Positions 1 through 8,464 of a stretch of 64,000 bases of DNA are shown here, in pieces. Numbering within the stretch: the first letter of the stretch is position 1; each line of letters begins with the position of its first letter. Below the pieces are notes generated by a model. It was not told the DNA's origin, did not search any database, and was given only the letters and a program-made list of their open reading frames with translations. A program made the position numbers and the translations under genes. The DNA is from an uncultured Clostridium sp. Lineage in GTDB: Bacteria; Bacillota; Clostridia; TANB77; CAG-508. Location of the stretch: positions 1 to 64,000 of the forward strand of contig USBY01000007.1 of NCBI GenBank assembly GCA_900553015.1. The letters are read 5' to 3'.

Positions 1-407
1 TGAATGTAGAAATAGATGACACTGCAAGTATGGAAATTGCAAAAAGATCAAGAGGTACGCCAAGAATTGCAAATAGAATTTTAAAAAGAGTAAGAGACTA
101 TGCAGCAGTTTTAGGAGATGGAAAAGTAGATATAAATATGGCTAAAATTGCATTAAATAAATTGGAAATAGATGATTTAGGTCTTGACCAAACAGATAGA
201 AATATATTACTAACAATAATACAAAAATATGCAGGAGGACCAGTAGGGATAGAAACTTTAGCAGCTACAACTGGTGAAGAAATAGAAACTATTGAAGATG
301 TTTATGAGCCTTTTCTAATGCAGATAGGCTTTATAGCACGTACACCAAGAGGAAGAATTGCACTTCCTGCAGCATATGAACATTTAAACTTAGAATATAA
401 TAAATAA
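1..407 (+). CDS. ruvB: Holliday junction branch-migration helicase RuvB, C-terminal part
   Basis: The gene is cut by the left edge; the frame is open from base 3 and about 134 residues are visible. RuvB is the hexameric AAA+ motor that, with RuvA, drives branch migration of Holliday junctions. Visible are the sensor-2 stretch ([12 protein letters not shown]) and then the whole RuvB C-terminal winged-helix domain, with family-typical phrases such as [19 protein letters not shown] and [10 protein letters not shown]. It ends normally, so the C-terminus looks intact. The Walker motifs and ruvA, its usual neighbour, would lie upstream of the window. The assignment rests on recognised family sequence. 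Confidence 0.95.
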   Translation, partial: NVEIDDTASMEIAKRSRGTPRIANRILKRVRDYAAVLGDGKVDINMAKIALNKLEIDDLGLDQTDRNILLTIIQKYAGGPVGIETLAATTGEEIETIEDVYEPFLMQIGFIARTPRGRIALPAAYEHLNLEYNK

Positions 408-419
408 TTAACTACCAGA

Positions 420-447
420 AATTCTAGTTTTACAGAAAACTAGAATT
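420..447 (+). terminator. 12-bp perfect hairpin after ruvB
   Basis: AATTCTAGTTTT pairs perfectly with AAAACTAGAATT across an ACAG loop, 12 bases after the ruvB stop. There is no clean T-run after it, so it may be a weak terminator or an mRNA 3'-end hairpin. Confidence 0.45.
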
Positions 448-479
448 AAGTAAAATTAATATTTTAGATTGGAGATAAA

Positions 480-1956
480 GTGAAAGAGAAAACAAAAGCA
501 AAATTAATAGATATTTCCTTTTTTGTAATAATGATGTTACTATTTACATCTACAGTACTTATAAGGAATTTAGCTAATTTAGATGAAATATGGAATTTTA
601 ATTTTGCAAGGAATATTGCTAATGGATTAATTCCATACAATGACTTTAATATGTTACAAACACCGTTATTATCATTTGTACTTCGGAGGCATTTTTAAGT
701 TATTTGGACAAGAACTTTTTGTTATGAGAATTGCATCTACAGTTTTAGGCGCAGGAATAATGCTGGTGTCATTTAAAATATTTAAAGAATTAAAGCTAAA
801 TATTAAATGGTCAATATTATCATCAGCTTTATTATTTCTATTTATAAAAGATAATTTTTATATAGATTATAATTATGCGATTTTATTTATAATATTAGTG
901 TTAATTTATGCAGAATTAAAATATAAAAATTATAGCGCAAGATACAATTTGTTAATTGGTCTGCTTGCAGGTTTAACAATCTTGCTAAAGCAAAGTACTG
1001 GAATAATTATATCAGCTATAACAGTGATATATCTATTAGCAGAAAAAAGAGATAAGAAGACGCTAAAAGCAATAGTGTATAGATTCTGTGGTGTTTTAAT
1101 TCCTTGTATAATTCTACTAATATATTTACTAGCAACAAGTTCTATGTCAAGTTTTATAGACTATTGTGTTTTAGGAATAGGAACATTTAAAAATAGTATA
1201 TCTTATCTTAAATTGCTAAGAGGAGGAGATTTAACAGCCATTTTGGGTATGATAGCTCCACTTACTTTAGTAGTATTACTTGTAATAAATATAATCAATA
1301 TAAAACGAAAAGCCATAAAAACTAAAGAAAGCAATTTAATATTATTTGTATATGCTGTAGCTGGTTTTACAGTAGTATATCCAATAGCAGACGAAGTACA
1401 TTTTGTAATAGCTGCATTTCCTGCGATTTTAGTTACTTTATATTACATATGTAAAAAAATTCAAGAAATAAAGAATATTAAGGTATCTATATTTATAGAG
1501 CATTTTATGAATATAATAACAATATCATTTGTAGGAATAATAATCTTACAAGCAATTAATGATATTTATTTATATACACAAATGGATAAATCAGTATTAA
1601 ATCATTTCTCAAATATACCAATTTCTTCTACATTACAAGATAGGATAATAGAAGTAGATGCATATATTCAAGATGAAGAAAGAGATGTGTATATATTAGA
1701 TTCAGAAGCTGCTGTATATATGATACCATTAGATAAATATAATAAAGATTTTGATATGTTTTTAAAAGGAAATTTAGGTTCAGCAAGTGAAGAAGGACAA
1801 ATAGAAAAAATAAAAAATATGAAAAATGCAGTGATATTAATAAAAAATGATAAAATGGCATTAAACTGGCAAACACCAACATCAGTAATAGAATATATAA
1901 GAAATAACCTAGAAAAGATAGGAACAGTAAGCTTTTTCGATATTTATGAACCTTAG
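480..1956 (+). pseudogene. GT-C (family 39-like) membrane glycosyltransferase, frameshifted
   Basis: One membrane glycosyltransferase is split over two frames. The first frame (GTG start at 480, ribosome site TTGGAGA) gives a hydrophobic helix and the GT-C signature LDEIWNFNFARNIANG...PYNDF...QTPLLSFV, then stops at 698. The continuation (FGGIFKLFGQELFVMRI...) is in another frame to 1956, with about eight membrane helices and a soluble C-terminus. The frame change lies near 680-690. GT39-like enzymes move sugars from polyprenyl-phosphate donors on the outer face of the membrane; the acidic DE after the first helix is the expected catalytic/metal site. The frameshift may be a real mutation or an assembly error, since the rest of the frame is undamaged. 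Confidence 0.7.
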
Positions 1957-1987
1957 GGACGAGGCCAAAAATAAAAAGGAGGAAAAA

Positions 1988-3025
1988 ATGAAATTATTAA
2001 TGCATACTTGCTGCGCACCATGTAGTGTGTATTGTATAGACTCATTAAGAAAAGAAGGAATAGAACCAACTGTATATTGGTACAATCCAAATATTCATCC
2101 ATATATGGAGTATAAAGCAAGAAGAGATTGTTTAAAAGAATATACTAACAGCATAAATGTAGAGGCTATTTTCGAGGAGGACTATGGCTTAGATGAATTT
2201 TGCAAAAATGTAGTATGTGATTTACAAAATAGATGTCAAAATTATTGCTATAAAGTTAGATTAGAGCAAACTGCAAAATATGCTAAAGAACATGGTTTTG
2301 ATACTATTTCTACTACTCTTTTAGTTAGTCCTTACCAAAAGCATGATATTTTAAAAATGCAAGGGGAAGAAATTGCAAAAAAATATGGATTAGACTTTTT
2401 ATATAGAGATTTTAGAGTTGGATTTAGAGAAGGTCAAGCTAAAGCCAGAGAGTTAGGCTTATATATGCAAAAGTATTGTGGATGTATTTTTTCAGAAGAA
2501 AGCAGGTATTTTAACCACAATCAAGAAATGCCAAGATTACCAGAGGGTTTCGAGTTTTTACCCGTAAAACATTCAGTTAATATAAAAAAAGAAAAAGATG
2601 ATAAAGAGCGATATTTAAAGCTATTACTTGAAGCAGATCCAAGTAAAGAGATGATTAATAAGTATTTATCTAATGGAGAGCTATTTGTATTGACATATAA
2701 TGATGAGCCAGTTTGTGTGTCTGTAGTAACAAAAATAGATAATGACACTGTAGAATTAAAAAATATATCAACAAAAGAAAATTACAGAGGAAAAGGCTAT
2801 GCTAAAAAAATGATTAAGTATTTAGAAGATAATTATAAAACAAGATATGGTAAGATGATTGTAGGGACAACAGAAAATAACATACCATTCTATGTAAAAC
2901 AAGGTTTTGATAAGTATGAAAAAACAGTAAAGAATTTCTTTGTAGATAATTATGATGAAGAAATCAAAGATGGGGATTTAATTTGTATGGATTTGATATA
3001 TTATTCAAAAGAATTAAAAAAATAA
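1988..3025 (+). CDS. queH: QueH-type epoxyqueuosine reductase fused to a GNAT acetyltransferase
   Basis: Residues 1-180 match QueH (DUF208), which reduces epoxyqueuosine to queuosine in tRNA wobble positions. Visible metal/FeS ligands are CC at 8-9, C12, C16, the C83-x3-C87 pair and CGC at 164-166, plus the YWYNPNIHP stretch. Residues about 225-345 form a GNAT domain with the acetyl-CoA loop NYRGKGYAKKM (265-275) and the terminal IPFYVKQGF strand-helix. Start chosen at the ATG with AAAAAGGAGG 5-14 bases upstream; the frame is open further up but would overlap the preceding gene. Stand-alone QueH is about 180-200 residues, so the acetyltransferase half is an addition; what it acetylates is unknown. 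No other queuosine gene lies nearby. Confidence 0.85.
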   Translation: MKLLMHTCCAPCSVYCIDSLRKEGIEPTVYWYNPNIHPYMEYKARRDCLKEYTNSINVEAIFEEDYGLDEFCKNVVCDLQNRCQNYCYKVRLEQTAKYAKEHGFDTISTTLLVSPYQKHDILKMQGEEIAKKYGLDFLYRDFRVGFREGQAKARELGLYMQKYCGCIFSEESRYFNHNQEMPRLPEGFEFLPVKHSVNIKKEKDDKERYLKLLLEADPSKEMINKYLSNGELFVLTYNDEPVCVSVVTKIDNDTVELKNISTKENYRGKGYAKKMIKYLEDNYKTRYGKMIVGTTENNIPFYVKQGFDKYEKTVKNFFVDNYDEEIKDGDLICMDLIYYSKELKK

Positions 3026-3043
3026 TTTAATGTAGATATAACT

Positions 3044-3192
3044 ATGGATAAAAATAGATTAAAGCATTCTATATCAGTAGCTAGAAAGATGGTAGAAATA
3101 GCAACTAAAATGAATTTGACTAAAAATGAAAAGAAAAAAATTTTTTAATAAAGGATAATCATGATATTGGATATGAATTTACAGATAAATAG
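3044..3192 (+). pseudogene. Relic of an HD-domain phosphohydrolase
   Basis: The frame from ATG 3044 reads MDKNRLKHSISVARKMVEIA, typical of the first helices of an HD-domain protein, and stops at about 3147. A second frame shortly after reads HDIGYEFTDK and stops at 3192; the HD pair is the metal-binding dyad of this superfamily. Together they look like the N-terminal remains of a short HD protein broken by at least one frameshift and truncated. It sits in the 305-base gap between the QueH fusion and the RhuM gene, at the edge of an accessory island. This is a judgement from a short stretch. Confidence 0.5.
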
Positions 3193-3276
3193 AACAAAAA
3201 ACAATATAAAAAAGGAGTAATTGAGAGAAAGATAGATAAAAATTAAAAAAGATAAGAAAAATAAATAAAAAAATAT

Positions 3277-3303
3277 AATTGTGTCATCTGTGGAGACACA
3301 ATT
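3277..3303 (+). promoter_or_regulatory. 9-bp inverted repeat in leader of the RhuM gene
   Basis: AATTGTGTC and GACACAATT are perfect inverted repeats around a 9-base loop, ending 27 bases before the RhuM start codon. It has no T-run after it, so an operator or 5'-leader hairpin is more likely than a terminator. The rest of the gap 3193-3276 is A-rich with no recognisable gene. Confidence 0.4.
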
Positions 3304-3330
3304 TAGAAAATAAGAAAGGAGTGTGAAAAA

Positions 3331-4350
3331 ATGAGCAAACTTGAAGAGTTAAGAGATTTAATTATATATCAAAGCAGAAATAATGAGAATATATCAGTAG
3401 AAGTATTATATGACAATGAGGATTTTTGGTTAACTCAAAAATCTATGTCAAAATTATTTAATGTTGAAGTAAATACTATAAATTATCATTTAAAAGAGAT
3501 TTTTGAAACTCATGAATTAGAGGAAAATCGAACTATTCGAAAAATTCGAACAGTTCAAAAAGAAGGAAATAGAAGTGTTTCAAGAGAATTAACTTTTTAC
3601 AGTTTGGATGCGATTATTGCAGTAGGATATAGAGTGAACTCAAAAGAAGCTACTGATTTTAGAATTTGGGCAACTAATACATTAAAAGAATACATAAAAA
3701 AAGGTTTTGTTTTAAATGATGAATTATTAAAAAATGGCCCTAAATTTGGAAAAGATTATTTTAAAGAACTCTTAGAACGTATTCGTTCAATTAGGACAAG
3801 CGAACGAAGAATTTGGCAACAGATAACAGATATATTTGCAGAATGCAGTATTGATTATGATAAAAATTCAGAAATAACACATCAATTTTATGCAATGATA
3901 CAAAATAAATTTCATTATGCAATAACAGGTCATACAGCTTCAGAAATCATATATCAAAAAGCAGATCATACAAAAGAAAATATGGGATTAACAAACTGGA
4001 AAAACTCACCAGAAGGAAGAATTTTAAAATCAGATGTAATGGTAGCAAAAAACTATTTAGAAGAAAAACAAATAAAAAGACTAGAAAGAGCTGTATCGGG
4101 TTATTTTGACTATATAGAAGATTTAGTAGAAAGAGAAAACACATTCACAATGGAGGAATTTGCAAGAAGTGTTAATGAATTCTTGGAATTTAGAAAATAT
4201 GATATATTAAAGGACAATGGGAAAATCTCTAGAAAAATTGCTGAAGAAAAGGCAGAAAAGGAGTATAACGAATTTAATAAGCATCAAAAGATAACATCAG
4301 ATTTTGATAAATTACTTTTAGAAACCAAAAAGTTGGATGAAAAGAAATGA
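3331..4350 (+). CDS. RhuM family protein
   Basis: The protein (339 residues, full family length) matches the virulence RhuM family, first named from Salmonella pathogenicity island 3; biochemical function is not established. Recognisable stretches are EDFWLTQKSMSKLFNV and NTINYHLKEIF near residues 28-55 (helix-turn-helix-like), FYSLDAIIAVGYRVNS (about 90-105), and FRIWATNTLKEYIKKGF (about 110-126), all hallmark RhuM phrases. The C-terminal half is helical with a Fic/DOC-like HAITGHTASEI region near 200. RhuM genes are usually found in genomic islands next to restriction or toxin-antitoxin genes, in keeping with the neighbours here. Ribosome site AAAGGAGTG. The stop TGA overlaps a possible 17-codon frame that seems to be debris. 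Confidence 0.85.
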   Translation: MSKLEELRDLIIYQSRNNENISVEVLYDNEDFWLTQKSMSKLFNVEVNTINYHLKEIFETHELEENRTIRKIRTVQKEGNRSVSRELTFYSLDAIIAVGYRVNSKEATDFRIWATNTLKEYIKKGFVLNDELLKNGPKFGKDYFKELLERIRSIRTSERRIWQQITDIFAECSIDYDKNSEITHQFYAMIQNKFHYAITGHTASEIIYQKADHTKENMGLTNWKNSPEGRILKSDVMVAKNYLEEKQIKRLERAVSGYFDYIEDLVERENTFTMEEFARSVNEFLEFRKYDILKDNGKISRKIAEEKAEKEYNEFNKHQKITSDFDKLLLETKKLDEKK

Positions 4351-4474
4351 GATTATATATTATAACCGGAAAAAAGGACAAAGGTTTATATATGAAGTAA
4401 AATTAAAAATCTTGAAAAAGGTTTAAATCTGTGACGTAGAAAATCGAAAAAGATAAATTAAAAAAGGTGAGAAC

Positions 4475-5431
4475 ATGATAACTCAAAATATAAGAAGAGA
4501 AACTGATCCGCAAAAGCAATTTGAGGCGGATAGAGAATTGTGTATGTCTCAAATTAATAGATATACTGCATTTTTGAATGAAGCAATTGAAGAACTTAGT
4601 ATAGTACAGCAAACACATAGAACCAATTCCGAAGCGTATAGGCAAGCATCTATGCAAATTGAAAGATGGAGATACAATATTGACAAGGCAAATCTGGCGT
4701 TAAAATTTATTAGACCAAATACAAGTGCAGATATAGAATATAGGAATAAACAGAGAAGGGAGTTTACAGCAAAACTACAAACAATAATCTCAAGAAATCT
4801 AGATTTAAGATTTCATGGTACTCCAATTTATTTTGCAGAGCAAATTATTAGAACAGGAGGGATAACTTCCACAGCAGATAGATATAATGGTTATATAAGT
4901 TCTACAGATGCCAGTGGTGAAATTTCTGCCTCAACAGTAGAAACACTAGGGCAAACAATTAGATATTTTTCTGATATACAAGCATATCAACGTTCATTAC
5001 CTTGTGGTTGTGTTTTTGCATTATTGCCAAGAGGGGCGCAAGATGACGAATTTCCAGATGTAATGAAAGCTGTTGACTTTAGAAAAAATCCGGATCAATT
5101 ATTTGGCATATTTACAACACCAGAGAATGTAGAAAGAGTAAAAGGATGGATGCAAGAATCAGCATTAAATCCAGATAAGGTATATACTTTTGAAGGATTT
5201 TTGCAATTTGTTAATGAACAATCTAAGCTAATTGATAACGGAGAAATTCAATTTGGTAGTCCTATTCGTATGGAGCAAAACAATTTTGGAATAGAAGATA
5301 TCAAAGAAATAGTTTTTGGAAGGCAAACTGGGCGTTTAGCACAACTTCAGGAAAAATTAAAAAGTCTTTTTTTCCCAGAAAGGGATACTGTTATAGAGAA
5401 GGATAAACGTGATGGAACACTTAGAAATTAG
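4475..5431 (+). CDS. Unknown protein with HGT motif, possibly ADP-ribosyltransferase-like (paralogue 1)
   Basis: I do not recognise a named family. The 318-residue protein is a close paralogue of the one at 7514-8464, with which it is co-linear end to end. Residues 1-105 look helical and coiled (QIERWRYNIDKANLALKF). The best-conserved block is LDLRFHGTPIYFAEQI (109-124), GGITSTADRYNGY (128-140) and SLPCGCVFALLP (174-185). An HGT followed by an 'AEQII..G' helix resembles the NAD-binding start of ADP-ribosyltransferase folds (Tpt1, PARP and DarT classes), but a full catalytic triad cannot be assigned by eye, so this is inference. No signal peptide or membrane helix, so cytoplasmic. It starts a run with a small protein, a zeta kinase and a PHP gene. 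Confidence 0.5.
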   Translation: MITQNIRRETDPQKQFEADRELCMSQINRYTAFLNEAIEELSIVQQTHRTNSEAYRQASMQIERWRYNIDKANLALKFIRPNTSADIEYRNKQRREFTAKLQTIISRNLDLRFHGTPIYFAEQIIRTGGITSTADRYNGYISSTDASGEISASTVETLGQTIRYFSDIQAYQRSLPCGCVFALLPRGAQDDEFPDVMKAVDFRKNPDQLFGIFTTPENVERVKGWMQESALNPDKVYTFEGFLQFVNEQSKLIDNGEIQFGSPIRMEQNNFGIEDIKEIVFGRQTGRLAQLQEKLKSLFFPERDTVIEKDKRDGTLRN

Positions 5432-5451
5432 ATATGGGAAAAGGTGAAAAT

Positions 5452-5670
5452 ATGGATTATATGTTAAAAGAAGCTAGTTTAAAAGTTGCACAAGAGAAAA
5501 TAGCACAAGAAGTAGGAAAACTTACAATTGAGTATGAAAAAACACATAATCAAAATATAAAAATTAGACTAGAAGAATTAATTTCTGATAGAGATGAAAT
5601 CTATAAAGGAAATGAAACAATCATAAAGAAATATGTAGGTGATATTACAAAATGGATCAAAAAGAATTAA
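5452..5670 (+). CDS. Small putative antitoxin paired with zeta-like kinase (copy A)
   Basis: A 72-residue, highly charged, probably all-helical protein. Start chosen at ATG 5452 because AAAAGGTGA lies just upstream; an upstream in-frame ATG at 5434 lacks a good ribosome site. Its end (EIYKGNETIIKKYV) shares the YKGN motif with the small proteins at 51077 and 52262, which also sit directly before zeta-like genes. The next gene starts inside this one (19-base overlap), implying coupled translation. Position, size and composition fit an epsilon-type antitoxin, though sequence does not resemble the classical streptococcal epsilon. The antitoxin role is inferred from context only. Confidence 0.65.
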   Translation: MDYMLKEASLKVAQEKIAQEVGKLTIEYEKTHNQNIKIRLEELISDRDEIYKGNETIIKKYVGDITKWIKKN

Positions 5671-6593
5671 TAGAATTACAAGCAAAATATAAGCTTACAG
5701 AAGAAGAATACCAGCAATACTATTATGCTGTTAATGTCTTTTTTACAACTGGAAAGCAATCTGAAGAAAAGCCAAAATTAGTTTTTGTGGCAGGTCAAGC
5801 AGGAGCAGGTAAATCTAGACTGATCCCAATTGTAAATAAAAAGTTAGATTTTAATGCAGTGGTTATAGATTATGATGTAATAAGATCAATGCATCCAAAA
5901 TTTGAATTGGCTAGTGAAGAAAACAATGAAAATATACATTTAGCATTGTTACCAGATGCAGATAGAGCAAGCCAAGAACTAAGAGATTACTGCAGAGAAA
6001 CTAAATTAAATCTTATTTATGAAGGAACAATGAGGGCGACTGAAGGATTTCTAAAGATGGCAAAAGAGTTTAAAATGTCTGGGTATGAAATAGATTTAGA
6101 GTTAATGTCCGTTCCAAAACTTGAAAGTTATACATCAACTTTTTTTAGATATGCAATGCAATTAGTAAGTAATAGTAACCCAAGATGGGTACCTAAAAGT
6201 GTTCATGATTCCTCTTATGAAAATTTTATAGTTACACTACAAAGATTTGAGAGTGAAGGATTATTTGATTGTGCGACTGTATATAAAAGAGGAGAGCAGG
6301 ATCCAGAACCATTTTATAGTACAGATAGAACACTAAATGAGACTCAAGATGTTATACCTATATACAATTTTGGAGAATTCGAAAGCCCAAGTGAAGCAGT
6401 AGTATATGGCAGAGAAGAGTTCGAAGAAGAAACATTAAGAAAATTTAATTCGGAATATGAAATTATATATGGTGTTTTCTCAGAATATGAACCAGAATTG
6501 ATGCCATATGTTGAAGAGCTTCAAGCAATGTATGTAGAAGAAAGTAAAGAATATGGTAAAAAAGAAATTGAAGGAGAAGATAGAGATGATTGA
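5652..6593 (+). CDS. Zeta-toxin family P-loop kinase (copy A)
   Basis: Zeta/PezT toxins phosphorylate UDP-N-acetylglucosamine and so poison peptidoglycan synthesis. The 313-residue protein has Walker A GQAGAGKS (48-55), the zeta signature IDYDVIRSMHPKF (72-84) with acidic D73/D75, R78, then LIYEGTMR (121-128) matching the family's 'EGT' strand, and RWVPKSVHDSSY (178-189) near the C-terminal arginine/HD region. About 45 residues precede the P-loop, and the C-terminal 60 are acidic. It overlaps the upstream small protein by 19 bases and the downstream PHP gene by 8, so the three are one translational unit. All catalytic motifs look intact. Substrate here is assumed, not shown. Confidence 0.85.
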   Translation: MDQKELIELQAKYKLTEEEYQQYYYAVNVFFTTGKQSEEKPKLVFVAGQAGAGKSRLIPIVNKKLDFNAVVIDYDVIRSMHPKFELASEENNENIHLALLPDADRASQELRDYCRETKLNLIYEGTMRATEGFLKMAKEFKMSGYEIDLELMSVPKLESYTSTFFRYAMQLVSNSNPRWVPKSVHDSSYENFIVTLQRFESEGLFDCATVYKRGEQDPEPFYSTDRTLNETQDVIPIYNFGEFESPSEAVVYGREEFEEETLRKFNSEYEIIYGVFSEYEPELMPYVEELQAMYVEESKEYGKKEIEGEDRDD

Positions 6594-7473
6594 TTTACAT
6601 ATGCATTCTACTAATTCTGATGGAACTGATTCTGTAATAGAATTATTAAAAAAGGCCGAAGGAAAGGATTTAGACTATATTTCAATCACAGATCATGATA
6701 CTTGTAATGGATATGAAGAATTAGAAAAAATAGATGTAAAAGAATATTATCATGGTAAAATAATTCCAGGAATCGAGATAAAATGTAGTTATGGGAAAAA
6801 TCTGATTGAAGTATTAGGATATCAGATAAATACAAATAAAATGAAGGCATGGACAAAAGAATTCTATAAAGATAAATCAAGAGAAAAATTACAAACGAAG
6901 TACTTTAATATTCAATACGAAAAAGCGTTAGAAATGGGTCTTATTATGAGTCCAAAGGAAGAAATAGAATGGAATCCAAAAAACGACTGGGGAAGTGTTA
7001 CGATATATAATGAAATAAAAAAACATCCGGAAAATCAAGCCAAATTACCAGAAGATTTATGGAGTGAATTTGATGTATTTTCTAAGAAATATTGTGGGGA
7101 CGAAAATTATCCAATGTATATAGATAAAACACCAGATTATCCAAGTACAGAAGAGGCTGTTAGGGTTATTAAAGAATGTGGAGGATTAGTTTTTTTACCA
7201 CATTTGTTTATATATAAATGGGCGAAAGACAAGTATAAATTAATAGATGATATTCTAGAAAAGTATGATATTGATGGAATTGAATGTATGCATAATACAT
7301 TTACAGAAGAACAGATAAAATATCTAATAGATTTATGTAATAAAAGAAAGTATTTTAAAAGTGGTGGTAGTGATTACCATGGTAAGAATAAGCCTAATAT
7401 TGATATGGGCTGTGGAAAAGGAAATTTGAAGATACCAAATGAATGGGTAGAAGAATGGATAGATATACAGTAA
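6586..7473 (+). CDS. PHP-domain metal-dependent phosphoesterase
   Basis: PHP enzymes are multi-metal phosphoesterases; relatives (YciV/RNase AM, TrpH) act on nucleotides or RNA ends. Metal ligands are visible in order: DLHMHSTNSDG (3-13), SITDHDT (34-40), PGIEI (60s), FLPHLF (about 205) and the terminal GGSDYHG (about 263-269). Start set at ATG 6586 with AAGGAG nine bases upstream; the longer frame from 6553 would lie inside the zeta gene without a ribosome site. The 8-base overlap with the zeta gene ties it to the toxin module. Length 295 residues is typical of a single PHP domain, with an insert around residues 85-190. A role in processing nucleotides or ADP-ribosylated/phosphorylated products in this locus is speculation. 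Confidence 0.85.
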   Translation: MIDLHMHSTNSDGTDSVIELLKKAEGKDLDYISITDHDTCNGYEELEKIDVKEYYHGKIIPGIEIKCSYGKNLIEVLGYQINTNKMKAWTKEFYKDKSREKLQTKYFNIQYEKALEMGLIMSPKEEIEWNPKNDWGSVTIYNEIKKHPENQAKLPEDLWSEFDVFSKKYCGDENYPMYIDKTPDYPSTEEAVRVIKECGGLVFLPHLFIYKWAKDKYKLIDDILEKYDIDGIECMHNTFTEEQIKYLIDLCNKRKYFKSGGSDYHGKNKPNIDMGCGKGNLKIPNEWVEEWIDIQ

Positions 7474-7513
7474 AAAGATAGCAAAAGATAAATTAAAATA
7501 AAAGGTGAAAGTT

Positions 7514-8464
7514 ATGATTATACAAAATAAAGATAGGAGTACTAATCCAAGAAAGCAATATAAAGCAGATAAGCAAGCGCTTAATTCAGAAATAAAATCA
7601 CATATAATGTGTTTAAATCATGCAATTGAAGATTTAAACCGAGCACGAGAAACTTATGGTTTTAATTCTAACGAATATAATGCAGCCTTTATACAAACAG
7701 AAAGATGGAGATATTGTATAGAAGAAAATAATTTAGCTTTAAAGTTTGTTAGACCCAACAACCAGAAAGATATAGAATATAGAATTAATCAGTATAATGA
7801 ATTTACAGAAAAACTGCAGTCAGTTATTTCTAAGAATTTAGACTTAAGATTTCATGGAACACCAATTTATTTTGCAGAACAAATTATAAAAACAAAAACT
7901 ATAACTTCTACTGCAGATAGATATAATGGCTATAGAAATTCTACAGATCGATATGGCGAATTTTCTGCATCATCAATTCAAACATTGGGAGAGACGATTA
8001 AATTATTTTCGGACATACAAGCATATTATCGTTCATTACCATGTGGATGTATATTTGCATTGTTTCCTAAAGGACCAGAAGATAATGAATTTCCAAACTT
8101 GATGAAAACTGTAGATCTTAGCCAGAATCCAGAGCAACTATATGGAATATTTACAACTCCAGAAAATATAGATAGGGTTAGTACATGGATGCAAGAGGCT
8201 GGATTAGATGCAAGTAAGGTATATACATTCGAGTCTTTTTTAGAACAAGTACAAGAGACATCTAGGTTAATTGATGGAGAAGAAGTTCAAACTGTAGAAC
8301 CAATATATAGCGAAGCAAATAATTTTGGGATTGAAGAAATGGAAAAATTATCATATGGAAGACAAACTGGACGTTTAGCACAACTTCAGTTTAAATTGAA
8401 AAATATTTTTTCTAGAAATATAGAAAAAGAGGGGGAAAGAAATGATGGAACAAGTAGAGATTAG
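7514..8464 (+). CDS. Unknown protein with HGT motif, possibly ADP-ribosyltransferase-like (paralogue 2)
   Basis: Paralogue of 4475-5431, co-linear from MI-QN at the start to the NDGT-R end. Start placed at ATG 7514, matching the paralogue, with AAAGGTGA upstream. HGT falls at 114-116 in both proteins, and the blocks LDLRFHGTPIYFAEQI, TSTADRYNGY, SLPCGC and YGIFTTPEN are nearly invariant, while the N-terminal helices and the last 60 residues differ more. Even the leader is shared: AAAGATAAATTAAAA followed by AAAGGTGA occurs before both genes, so the duplication included the translation signal. Conservation concentrated on the HGT block suggests that this is the active region. The downstream partner differs from that of paralogue 1 (a 146-residue protein rather than a small protein plus zeta). 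ADP-ribosyltransferase relationship is inference. Confidence 0.5.
   Translation: MIIQNKDRSTNPRKQYKADKQALNSEIKSHIMCLNHAIEDLNRARETYGFNSNEYNAAFIQTERWRYCIEENNLALKFVRPNNQKDIEYRINQYNEFTEKLQSVISKNLDLRFHGTPIYFAEQIIKTKTITSTADRYNGYRNSTDRYGEFSASSIQTLGETIKLFSDIQAYYRSLPCGCIFALFPKGPEDNEFPNLMKTVDLSQNPEQLYGIFTTPENIDRVSTWMQEAGLDASKVYTFESFLEQVQETSRLIDGEEVQTVEPIYSEANNFGIEEMEKLSYGRQTGRLAQLQFKLKNIFSRNIEKEGERNDGTSRD

Noticed and set aside
4347..4400. 17-codon frame overlapping the RhuM stop (MRLYIITGKKDKGLYMK)
   Set aside because: No recognisable family, no downstream continuation; probably debris, so not listed as a gene.
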